A stretch of DNA of 64,000 nucleotides from Prinsepia uniflora (Eukaryota; Streptophyta; Magnoliopsida; Rosales; Rosaceae): positions 41,889,742 through 41,953,741 of the forward strand of contig CM064873.1 of assembly GCA_032719365.1 (NCBI GenBank). The letters run 5' to 3'. The notes under the pieces were generated by a model. That model was given only the letters and a program-made list of their open reading frames with translations. It ran no database searches and was not told where the DNA came from. Shown piece after piece: positions 33,293-44,772 of the stretch. How positions within the stretch are numbered: the first letter of the stretch is position 1; each line of letters begins with the position of its first letter. The position numbers were made by a program, and so were the translations under genes.

Positions 33293-35530
33293 ATTCCTCC
33301 TTGTAGAGTTTGTTGGAACAAGCATAAGAAGATAATACCTAAATATCCTCATCCTTTTGAATGTACTCTTCTCTATAGAACTTGTTTGAACAAATTTAAG
33401 AAGATACTACCTAGATATCCTCAACACTTTGAAATTATTCTTCTTGATAGAATTTGTTTGAACAAACCTAAGAAGATACTATCTTGATATCCTCGACCTT
33501 TTTAAATGTACTCTTCTTTATAGAACTTGTTTGAACAAACCTAAAAAGCTACTACCTAGATATCCTCAACCTTTTTATTGTACTCTTCCTAGTAGAGCTT
33601 GTTGGAACAAGCATAAGAAGATACTACCTAGATATCCTTATCCTTTTGAATGAACTCTTCTTTATAGAACGTGTTTGAACAAACAAAAGAAGATACTACC
33701 AAGATATCTTCAACCTTTTGAATGTACTCATCTTTATAGAGCTCGCTTGACCAAACTTAAAAAGATACTACCTAGATATCCTCCACCTATATAATGTACT
33801 CTTCTTTATATAACTTGTTTGAAAAAACCTAAGTAGATACTACCTAGATATCCTCGTTCTTTTTAATGTACTCTTCCTTGTAGAGCTTGTTTGAACAAAA
33901 TTATGAAGATACTACCTAGATATCCTCTTCCTTTTTATTGTACTCTTCCCTCTAGAGCATGTTGGAATAAGAATAAGAAGATAATACCTAGATATCCCCA
34001 TCCTTTCGAATGTACTCTTCTTTATCGAACTTGTTTGAACAAATTTAAGAAGATACTACCTAGATATCCTCAACACTTTGAAATTATTCTTCTGAATATA
34101 GTTTGCTTGAACAAACCTAAGAAGATTCTATCTAGATATATTCAACCTTTTTGAATGTACTCTTCTTTATAGAACTTGTTTGAACAAACCTATAAAGTTA
34201 CTATTTAGATACCCTCGTCCTTTTTATTGTACTCATACATGTAGATCTTGTTGGAACAAGCATAAGCAGATACGACCTAGATATCCTCATCCTTTTGAAT
34301 GTACTCATCTTTATAGAGCTCGCTTGACCAAACTTAAAAACATACTACCTAGATATCCTCAACCTGTATAATGTACTCTTCTTTATATAACTTGTTTTCA
34401 AAAACCTAAGTAGATACTACCTAGATAACCTCGTTCTTTTTAATGTACACTTCCTTGTAGAGCTTGTTTGAACAAAATTAAGAAGATACTACCTAGATAT
34501 CCTCTTCCTTTTTATTGTACTCTTCCCTGTAGAGCATGTTGGAATAAGCATAAGAAGATAATACCTAGATATCCTCATCCTTTTGAATGTACTCTTCTCC
34601 ATCAAACTTGTTTGAACAAATTTAAGAAGATACTACCAAGATATCCTCGACCTTTTTATTGTACTCTTCCTTGTAGGGCTTGTTGGAACAAATTTAAGAA
34701 GATACTACCGAGAGATCCTCATCCTTTTGAATGTACACTTCTTTATTGGACTTGTTTGAACAGATTTAAGTAGCTACTACCTTGATATCCTCAACACTTT
34801 GAATGTACATTTCCTTATAAAACTTGTTTGAACAAACCTAAAAAGTTACTACCTATATATCCTCGTCCTTTTTATTGTACTCTTCCTTGTAGAGCTTGTT
34901 GGAACAAGTATAAGAAGATACTACCTAGATATCCTCATCCTTTTAAATGTACTCTTCTCTATATAACTTGTTTGAACAAATTTGAGAAGATGCTACCTAG
35001 ATATCCTCATCCTTTTAAATGTACTCTTCTCTATAGAACTTGTATGAACAAATTTAAGAAGATACTACCTAGATATCCTCAACACTTTGAAATTATTCTT
35101 CTTGATAGAATTTGTTTGAACAAACCTAAAAAGTTACTACCTAGATATCCTCATCATTTTGAAAGAAGTCTTCTCTATGGAATGTGTTTGAAGAAACTTA
35201 AGAAGATACTACCTAGATATCCTCAACCTTTTGAACGTACTCTTCTTTATAGAACGTGTTTGAACAAACATAACAAGATACTACCTAGATGTCCTCATCC
35301 TTTTGAATGTACTCTTCTCTATAAAACGTGTTTGAACAAACATAAGAAGATACTACCACGATATCCTCAACATTTTGTATGTACTCATCTTTATAGAGCT
35401 CGCTTTACCAAACTTAAAAAGATACTACCTAGCTATCCTCAACCTGTATAATGTGCTCTTCTTTATATAACTTGTTTAAAAAAACCTAAGTAGATACTAC
35501 CTAGATATCCTCGTTCTTTTTAATGTACTC
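33293..35530 (+). repeat. 72-bp satellite array, block 3
   Basis: About 31 monomers between I and K. It repeats the order seen in block 1 (for example the aacaaacctataaagttac monomer at about 34183 corresponds to 8003 and 10492). It contains the longest open stretch of the satellite (34828-35451). Last five bases tactc are the target duplication of K. Confidence 0.95.
34828..35451 (+). other. 207-codon open frame made of 24-residue repeats (satellite, probably not a gene)
   Basis: Eight to nine monomers are read without a stop. Each 24-residue repeat has the pattern K-K-I-L-P-R-Y-P-x-P-F-x-C-T-L-L-Y-x-x-C-L-N-K-x, basic, with two cysteines six residues apart. Other satellite frames are 60-110 codons. 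I recognise no protein family, and there is no promoter, unique N-terminus or ribosomal context, so this is listed as an open frame only. The exact multiple of three and several synonymous differences between monomers (ACT/ACG, CTT/CTC, CTA/TTA, AGA/CGA) are why it deserves a test. Confidence 0.3.
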
Positions 35531-35622
35531 TGACAGGACCGCCCCCGAAAGGGGCATCGATAACCGTGCCCGGTCCTGCTCCCGTCTAGCAAGATGACTG
35601 AAAATCCCAAGTTACCCTCAGT

Positions 35623-38561
35623 TGTCAGGACCCGTCCCAAATATCACCTCGATACTCGGGATGAACCCTGCTCCCGTCTGACAATCATACTTACAATGCC
35701 AAAAATAAACGTAATACAACTATAAGCATAACCATCAGACGAAGGAGTAAATATATACAACAGTAAGTCAGAGCATAGTTCTACAAAATGGGCACCAAGA
35801 GTCCTACAAGTCTAAGTCCGCAACGGAAGAACGTCGGAAGCCCTATGCCTCGATATCTGCCTCAACGTTCACCCCGGCGCTATCACCACGACCTGGAGGG
35901 AAAATTAAAAACAAAAGGTGTGAGTGGACCCAAAAGAATAAAAGTTTTAAAACCGTTTACCAGCAAATCAACGTAAGGAAATAAAATCATTTGTTCCCTC
36001 CGGTTTAAAACCAGGCATGCCAATGAAATATTAGAAAAACCATAATATGAACATCATAAGAAACAGAGACACTATAAATACCATAAGAAACAGATACACT
36101 ATAAAACATCATAAGAAACCAGAGTATAACCCGATCAAACCTGCTGGACCTATCCGAGTCTTTAAACTCAACCAGGCCTCACATATCAATCCGAGTCTTT
36201 AAACTCCCGAGTCTTTAAACTCAATAGGCCTATGGGGGTAATATCATAATATCCGAGTCTTTAAACTCCCGAGTCTTTAAACTCAATACGGGCCCGTCCC
36301 CCATCAATATCGATCCGGGTCTTTAAACCCATATCCAGATCCAGCAAATCCAATCCATATCCAGTGTAAAACCAATTCAAAATCCATCGCCAAATCCGAA
36401 TTCGAAATCCCCGGTTCGAAGCCCTTCCGGCGTTCAGAACCGACATTCCGAACCCAAATCCGGAAAATCCATTTCCATACTAAAAACCATAGGAAATCCC
36501 TAACCATGTTTCATAACCCATTTACCATCATCAGAAAACAGTTATAGGGTGAATTCCTCAAATATGCTATCAAAATCTGAAAACCGGCTTTTTCTCGAAA
36601 AACGTGTAAAACCCCGAAAATATCTCGAAAAACGTGCAAACATCTCAATCACGTATAACCATCATTTAAAGCATGAAAACACACATAGAATCATAAAACA
36701 GTAATTAAAACAGTTTGGCATGCTCGGAAATAAGAAAGAGTCCACTCACAGTTTACAACACGTCACTCGCGCTCCGTGCGCTCCTCAACCGTCTCTGGTG
36801 TCTCCCGTCCTGTCAATAGATACCAAATAGGGTCACAATAACATCAAGGATACCTTCCCTATTTTCCCCAATTTTTCAGGAATTTAATAATATTTTAATC
36901 CTAAACCCTAAACCGCACGGATTCCCGAACCATTCCGTAACACCGTCCGATTAACCCGAAAACTGTACCATTGGATTCCTTAGGACATTTAGGGCTAAAC
37001 TCATGTTGGACGCTTAACCGGATTCCTCCCCACGCGCCCCCACGCGCCGCCCAAAGTGGCTGCGCGTGGGCCTCACGCGCCGCCCAAAGTGGCTGCGCGT
37101 GGGCCTCACGCGCCTGCTACAGTCCACCTTCAACCTCGAGTCACCCGGTTCAACACAGTTGAACCGGCGTGACCGGTTCTCCGCCGTTCACCCACCATTC
37201 TTCTCCATTTCAATACCACTAGCTTCGTCCAGTCCCCTGCAATCAAACCCAGTCCTAAAATCCAGAAATCACGGCCTAAAACCCTTCGTCTTCAACCTCG
37301 AAAAACCTTGCCCGTGAGCTCTGTTTTCCTTCCCGGCCGTCCACAGCTTCCCCCTTCACGGTGGGGATACCAGCACCATCCTAGGACCCTACTTAGTCCT
37401 ACCCAACTCACAGAATCCGTCGATTCATCCCCGAAGTCCACGACTTCACGTTTGAAACTCACGGCTAAAACAGGGTACAGAGGTCCCGCCGTCGAACCAC
37501 CACCCACCGTGAACCTCCCGTCACGGAAACCACCACAAACAACTCCTAGGACCTCCCTGAACAACACCCTGACCCCCTAATCCCTCGACTCTAAGCCCAA
37601 CGTCACGACTTTGCATTTGAAAAATCCACGAAAAACAGAGTAAACGAGCTTACCTTTCGATTCCGGCGCCGCCGTGAGAACCGTCACCCACCACGGTGCT
37701 CGTGGGACTCCCCTCAACCTCCTGAGTCTCCTACCGCCCTGGTTTGCCTCACCACACGGCACAACAGCCTCCACCGTCCACGGTCTCCTCTGTTTTCCTC
37801 AAATGTTCGCCGCACCACCACCGTGCCGCCGTGCACGATTCCAGTCCCAAAACACGATCAGCACCTCACCCACGTCTCTCTGTCACTCTCACCAGTCACT
37901 CCTCACTCTCCCTAGCCTCCAGATCGATCACCGCCTCACCCAAACTTCTCTCTGTTTTCAGTTTCCTTCGAATTGGTGCACGGTTCAAAAAGGACCAAGT
38001 GTGGCCGTGCACACTTAAGTTCCTCCTAGAACCATCTAGGGTCCCCCACGTGTCCCTCAGCTATTGGCCATCCCAAAAATATCTACCACTTGCCCTTATC
38101 TGATTGGGCTGAGGGAAAATGACCAAAATGCCCCTCCTGCACAAAATTACCATTTTGCCCTCAGACTTTCCAGACCCGTATCTTTTCCATCCGACGTCCG
38201 ATGACAGCGTGCCGCCTGTCGTTGAACTCAGGACGTCGAGACCTATCCAACGGTCCTCGGTCTACGTGAAAATCACACATCCTCCAAAAAGTCAACATTT
38301 TCCCTATTAGCTCAAAATTACGGTAACGCCCCCAACCTTCCGTACATCATAACTTCTCCTCCGATTGTCCGAATCGAACCTGCCGCCTGTCTACGGACTC
38401 GTGACGTCCTAACCTACGTCACGGTCAAAGGCTAACACTCATCCAATCAATCGTACAAAAAGTCAACTTTTCGTTTACTATTCATAGGGGCAAAATCGTC
38501 CTTTTTACAAAACTTCACAGAAATTACATTTTTACCCTTCCCGTAGGTACGGGTTGTTACA
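35623..38561 (-). mobile_element. Solo LTR L (2,939 bp), nested in the 3' LTR of K
   Basis: Left end TGTCAGGACCCGTCCC, right end GGGTTGTTACA, target duplication tcagt (35618-35622 and 38562-38566). It has the cassette (acceptor side 35893, GTGTGAGTGGAC 35918-35929, partner box GTCCACTCACAG 36740-36751; about 860 nt, so a short version), a GAGTCTTTAAACTC array (36150-36340) and a duplicated GC module. Same broad family as P. The C-rich frames near 37,300-38,100 are not convincing genes. Confidence 0.93.
37033..37115 (-). repeat. Tandemly duplicated GC hairpin module in L
   Basis: The unit GCCGCCCAAAGTGGCTGCGC plus gtgggcctcacgc occurs twice in a row (about 37044-37076 and 37077-37109). Other LTRs have one copy. 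The duplicate is identical, so it is recent relative to the LTR. Confidence 0.9.
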
Positions 38562-41500
38562 TCAGTACTTGCCAAACCTGGGATAGCCACACGTAATTAC
38601 TCATGCCTCCGCCCCTCATACAGCCTCGAACAACGTGCCACGACCTGGAGGGTCAATAAAAACCAAAATGTGTGAGTGGACAAAAATAAATCAGTTTAAC
38701 AAAACAGTTACAACAAACGTTTTTACCCTCCGCGTAAAAACCAATGCATGCATACAAAAATCATTTCGCAGTCAGTCAAGATTTTCCACATAAGAAAGAC
38801 TGTGTATCAAATTTCAACATAAGGAAAAACTCGTATGAACCTCAAAATCATTTTCCCTTTCTCAACCATCGGGTCTTAGCCCGCAATCATAAACATCGGG
38901 CCTCCGCCCAAAACCACGAATCAAAACCAAATGCACAACATGACCCAAAGCCAACAACCATACACCGGGCCACTGCCTAACTCAACTGAAACATCAGAAA
39001 TCATCAATAAAGCACAAGTCAATCATTTTGCTGGATATCAAGTGCGCCCGAGTCTTTAAACTCAAAACCATGCGCATAATCAGGCCTTCCCGGGATATCA
39101 ACGAATCTTTAAACTCAGAACATAATCAATAGGCCTCGGGGGTATCACAGTAACCGAGTCTTTAAACTCACGAGTCTTTAAACTCATTAAGGGCCCTCCC
39201 CCGTCATCAATTAACCGACTCTTTAAACTCAAAATGTGCTCCAGCAATAGCACCTGGGTCTTTAAACCCCAAAACATTTGTCAAACACAACAACGTGGGA
39301 TTCATCCCAAAATCACATTTTTCACAACAGGACTCATGGTTCGAATTTCCACATTCATTTTCCCCAAATCATACTTTACAAACATGTTCAAATCATCATG
39401 AAACACGGGGCATGCACAATCATAGCGAATCACTTTATTAAATCCTTTTTCATTCCCGAATTCGAATTCGCAACTATGATCCCGTAAGCCGGCATCCGGA
39501 AGTATCATCCCGAACCCAAACCAAGAATCCACTTTAAATTTCCGAAACCCGAAATCTTGTAAATCAAAGTTACTTTTGTGCCCCGAGCATCAAGCCCGAA
39601 ATCACCTTTTTCAAATCCATTTTAATTCTTAGAAATCACTTCTTTTTCAAATCTCACTTTCAACACATCAAAACCTCAACCATAATCACCAAAATCACGA
39701 TCCAAGCAAAACATACTCAAGACCCATTTTCAAAATCCTCAAAATCACAAGTCTCATTTTAATTCCCCGATTCAAACATCAACAGTGATCAAATCATGAT
39801 AACTCAAAATTTCGTAAAACGTGCAAATCCGGAACGTTCTCGAAAAACGTGTCAAAATCGTAAGTCACACTCGCAATCATAAACAACCTTCTTAAATCAT
39901 TTTACACCCATTTCATATAACTTCTTTCATTAAACAATCATTAAGCACACGGGTGACCATAGTCTCGAAATACGTGTAATTTCACATGTATAGTAAAATA
40001 CGTATAAATACGGGAATCGAATACGTATAAATACGGAAATCAAAATCAATCACAACTTATAATCATAATCACAAAATCATAGGAATAATTTATGCATGCA
40101 TTAAATTTTGAAAGCAACGTCCACTCACACACCTATTTTAAGGCTCGTTTTCGCGCCGCACGCACGCCCGTAATTTCCGATATTTTCCAGAATTTCAAAT
40201 CCTGTCCGAAAACATACTTTAGTGTCACTAAGGGCTTAGATAACAACATACTAATTTCCCATAATTTTCCGGGAATTAATCGTTAATTACAAACGTAACA
40301 TAAATCTTCGGACCCTCGGAATAACATCGAAACGGTGTCCGATAAATTCGATACCAACATCAAAATGTTCGTTGCAATGTATAGGACAAAAGTCATTTTG
40401 AACTCACCTTGAAAGACCGTCCCACGCGCCGTCACGCGCCGCCACAAGCGGCTGCGCGTGAGGCCACGCGCCAGCTACAGTAGTAGCTACAGTCATCGTC
40501 CTAATCCGACCAGCCTCCAACCGGGTTGTTCGACCCGCGATAAGACCCGTTAAATTTCCTTCCATTCTAGCTTGATTTCTGTAATTCAACCATCTATTAG
40601 TCTCGCTATGGATCTAATTAAGGTTCTGTGAAATCAATTACCTCCAAACTTACCTCAAACCGGTCGACTCAATTCGACTATTCGAAGAACACCGACTAGT
40701 GATCAACACTTGATTTTATCGATTCCCAGCATTTCCTTTAAATTGGCTCACTCACAAGTTTTACAGGAACACCAGAAACCATTCTTCGACCTCAATTGCA
40801 AGCTCCAATCCCTCAACCCCCACTGACTCAACTGCGATTTTCAGCACAGAACCTCGAAGACGCCTGGGCTCCTTTCTGCACCATTCTCATCACTTCCAAT
40901 CCCGTTCGACTCGTCAGAATGTCTGGAAGCTCAACCTCACCCCTAATTCCATCAATTGGCCGCCCCATTTCAAAGTTTGATTTCAAGTTGGAAAATGAAG
41001 TTTCCGGGCGGGTTCAGTGTTCCTGGGTTTCCCTTCCCCGATTCTTCCTTCTCTCCCACTCCAATTCCTCCCTAACATCCTTTTCAGTTCGCATTGTCTC
41101 TCAATTTCGTATGGGGAAGATCGATCACGCTCACTGTGTGCTGGTCTCTGTTTTTCAGTGTCGAAAAACTCAGCCCGTGCACTGCCTGCCTCCCACGCAG
41201 GGCAAAACCCAGTCCCCCCGTGCTCTGATCACGCCACCAAGTAGCAAAACAACTCACACCCACACCTGACTAGAATCGAAATGCTCCCCCCATGTCTCTG
41301 CTCCACGCCTGTAACCAACATCCCGTGCTAAACCCACCAGTGCACCAGCCACGGTTTAGTTGCCCAATCTCATCGTCCACACGGCCATGTCTCCCACTAA
41401 CATGATTAAACAATGCAATACCCCATAAACAACCATTTAGCCCATCCAATTTGCCACAAAAACCATCCACCCTTGCACTGGCATGTCTCCCATTACAGGT

Positions 41501-42014
41501 GCTACAGTAACCGTTCAAACATCCCTTGTGAAATTACCATTCTGCCCTTGTACAGAAAATTACCAAAATGCCTCTCACCATCCGTGACCCGTAACTTGGT
41601 CAATTGAAATCCGATCGACGCGTGCCACCTGTCGTTGTACTCGGGGCATCGAGACCATCCTAACCATCCTCGGCCCTCGGCCATCGGACCCCCCGATCAA
41701 AAAGTCAACATTTTCCCTTATTTCGTCCAAATTACGATAATGCCCTTGGGCTCCCGAACGTCATAACTTTCACCCTGTTCGTCCGAATCGGACGTGCCAC
41801 CTGTCTATGAACTCGTGACGTCCCAAACTACGTCACGGTCATCGGGCAAGGTCCATTTGACCGCCCGAATAAAAAGTCAACGTTTCACCCACGACTAGGG
41901 GTAAAACGGTCATTTTGCCACGTCGTCCGATTCCACCCAACTAACCACCGATTAACCCTCATTAATCATGATTAGTTACTAACCTAATCCCGAATTCCGG
42001 GATGGGTCGTTACA

Positions 42015-42027
42015 ATCTTCCCCCCTT
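42015..42027 (-). other. Polypurine tract of K
   Basis: The plus strand reads atcttcccccctt, so the sense strand is AAGGGGGGAAGAT immediately before the 3' LTR. It is preceded in sense by gacgaaattcttt, as in H. Confidence 0.9.
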
Positions 42028-44624
42028 AAAGAATTTCGTCCCCAAAATTCCAACCGATCAAAACTCAACCGTTCCTCACTCCTAAAACCAGTTCCGTTCT
42101 CGAAATTTCCAATCATTCTCATTTCACATCCACCTTGTGGAAACAATTCGACCTCGCAACACGTGTACACCCGTACACCAACTAACTCATCGATACCCAG
42201 ACGTCCCAGTACTGACCACACTCGACCACCTCGAGTGAAAATGATCACTTGACGTCTGCTCCCACTGGGAGTCACCAACTCTCACTCGTCAGTCCGTGCT
42301 GACGCTACCAGCCCAACGGTCACCACTAAACCTCACCAGTAAAGCAGTAATCAACAGCCAATTGGTGTCACATAAAGTTGCGTAAGATCAATAACACGAT
42401 CTCATCTCGCAGGGCAAGCCCAACCCTGCGGCTTATATCAAGCTCAAATTCCAGTTCACAACAATACCAAGTGTGTCGGAATTAAGCCGAATGCCAACAC
42501 GTACAACTACACCACTGGTACCTCCCACGTACCGTTACTAAATACCACTCGGCCTGTCCGGTACCAATCCTCGTACACCGTACAGGGTACGTACATCCAT
42601 TTCCCACAAGTCCACCACAAGGTTCACAGTCAATTACAATCTGACACTGAGGTTTCTTGTCCAATCTCATACTAGACAAATCGATCATTCCACTCATCAT
42701 CCATTCTGGATCCCATGGTCACCCGACCAGTAACACAAAATCAACCCCCAAACACGTCATCCAAGGTGTACCAATCCGAGCACGCTCACCAAGGCGTGTA
42801 CAGTCATGCCGAAAGGGCATCAAATCTTCCTCACAATTACCGAGGCGCACCAACCCCGAATCTATACTCGCTCAACGGTTACCACGTCACATCCGATTGA
42901 CTTCGAAAAGAAGCCAATCCCAATCACCCATCTCCATGACTAACCAATTAGACCCTGTTGGATGTCCACTCATCCACATGCCAAGCCTTGGTCCCAAAAC
43001 ATAAACGTTCCCACTCGCTCGAGTACGGATTAACTTCGAAAAGAAGTACGGATTAACTATTCCCCTACCAAGACATTCACAACAGAGCGATAAGCTCTTT
43101 ACCTAGCCCGATCAAGGGGATCACAATTCGAGTCCGTTACCGCGTCACCCGACTGGTAACACCATGATCCTAGATCGTCACCACGGCCAAGGCCCACAAC
43201 CTCATCAACCAGATCCGCCTAGGATCCACACATGCTCACAACTAGCAATCCACCTGGAACCCCATAATAGGGTCTTACACCCACTAGATTTCTTGTCAAC
43301 CACCCAACACTCTTCAACTATTTTCTCCTCCAATCAATCACTCAACCACGTAATATATCCACCTTGTGGATCCCCTCCATCTACCTCATCTCGATCCCTG
43401 CCACTCCACCTGGGAGAGACCAAGGATGATCCAATACGATGTCATCATCTCCATCCTCTGTGAGTGCAAACACCACTCTCTCTGCACCCACCAAACCAAA
43501 TATCCAACATCGTCTGCCAGGGCAGAGATCAAGAAGTCAACCCCAATGACTTCAGAATACCAATCACCAATGCGGAAACGAGCACTCCTCTCGTCCCAGT
43601 CACAACTCTCCTGGAAACTAAAACTCCACCCATGTTGGGATCGGACACACACCCCGTGAGATGTCAAGTCCAACCACCAGACTCCTTACATCCATAACTC
43701 ACATGGACAACCACGTGTCCACAATCAATCCAATACTCAGACCTCATGTATATTAATGACTATTTATGCACATACACCAATTCCGTTTGGGAATTACTCA
43801 ACTCTAGTCACCTCGTCACTATTGGAACTTACCCCAATACCTCATAATCTCCGCTGGATCCTATCCAGTCCACGAGTCAACCACTATTGAATCTCAAATA
43901 CCAACGTACTCTCATCATGACAGAGTCACACCCCAACTCGTGGCTCAACACAATCTCACTCACTAACACTAGCACTAGCACTAGTATCAGCACCAACGTA
44001 CAATCATCCACACTAGCACACCGTGTGCAAAGTGGGTAGCTCTGGATCTCCGCTCATACCCAGCGACGATCCCGCATCACTACTCGTACCCCGCAACCAT
44101 GGGTACCACCATCCCGACAATCCACATCCGGATAGACGAACGTTCCCTGAACGCCCCATGATCCTCAACTACTACCACTACACCAAGTACCCACGACAAT
44201 TAGTTATCTCCCCACGACCACCGTTCCACAAAACCAAGCCATAGTTTCCTAACTCCTTCAATACCTGACCATGAACTGGTCCTCATTCAGCCTTCCTGGC
44301 TCATCTCGAGTCTTGACACCTTATCATGACTCATCTCACGCTCCTAACCCAAAATCCTGACTCATCGTAACTCCTACATCCACATCTCGACTCCTCTTGA
44401 GTCCAATCTCATACCAAACCAATCATGTCATCACCGACATACCCAATCCCCGAGCAATATCCAATGCTCAACCACTTTCTATTCGACCAATAGGGACTAA
44501 GAGAAAGTACAATTTGCCCAAAAATGCTGCCTTCCAGCCACCGGTCTCGTTCATCCTTACGACCCACACAATTCTACGTCTAACAAATCGCAGTTCACAG
44601 CGTACTCTACGCGACATCTGACCC

Positions 44625-44729
44625 TCAAACCAGGGTCAATCTCACCCGAGATCTAACACGAGGTCCCAAACACCCTCGCCTACTCGTCTCACTACCAGGT
44701 CGCGCACGAGGCTTACGCTCCGGAGGCAT
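44625..44729 (-). pseudogene. Possible gag start remnant in K
   Basis: About 30 bp after the PBS, a 34-codon frame begins M-P-P-E-R-K-P-R-A-R-P-G, then stops (TGA at 44627-44625). A basic, proline-rich M-P-P-(R/E)-R start soon after the PBS is common for gag of plant Ty3/gypsy elements. The match is short and could be chance; no gag core follows in frame, and H does not preserve it. Confidence 0.25.
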
Positions 44730-44757
44730 GATGTGGTAACAGAATCAGCAACCTAGC

Positions 44758-44769
44758 GCTCTGATACCA
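44758..44769 (-). other. Primer binding site (tRNA-iMet) of K
   Basis: The plus strand gctctgatacca is the complement of TGGTATCAGAGC. It lies three bases inside the 5' LTR boundary at 44773. Confidence 0.95.
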
Positions 44770-44772
44770 AAT

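Larger units (their letters stand above)
35531..42014 (-). repeat. 3' LTR of K (about 3,540 bp without L)
   Basis: Pieces 35531-35622 and 38567-42014 around L. On the minus strand it starts TGTAACGACCC (42014) and ends CGGTCCTGTCA (35531). It contains the cassette 38645-40128 (acceptor side CTGGAGGG at 38645, GTGTGAGTGGAC at 38670-38681, GTCCACTCACAC at 40119-40130), the GAGTCTTTAAACTC array (39045-39290) and the GC module (about 40420-40485). Terminal stem variant: GTCTGGCAAG pairs with CTTGCCAAAC (seen intact in the 5' LTR). Confidence 0.92.
42015..44772 (-). mobile_element. Internal region of K, non-coding
   Basis: 2.76 kb with short frames only. It is homologous to the H internal region (anchors listed there) and shorter by about 0.9 kb. 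A run of CACTAG and CACTAAC units near 43960-43995 corresponds to the CTAGT-rich stretch of H. A short frame at its 5' end could be a gag start remnant. Confidence 0.75.

Noticed and set aside
34828..35451. Zinc-finger-like protein from the C-x6-C-x(n)-H pattern
   Set aside because: Spacing does not fit a known finger, histidine is replaced by F, L or Y in many monomers, and no start context or unique domain exists.
37674..38103. Overlapping 114- and 119-codon frames in LTR L
   Set aside because: They lie on the antisense strand of a solo LTR, in C-rich text, without domain, signal peptide or homologous frame in P.
40796..41269. 157-codon frames duplicated at 40796-41269 and 47093-47566
   Set aside because: They are duplicated only because they lie in the two LTRs of K. 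Composition is low-information (S, P, L rich), on the antisense strand of the element, with no recognisable domain.
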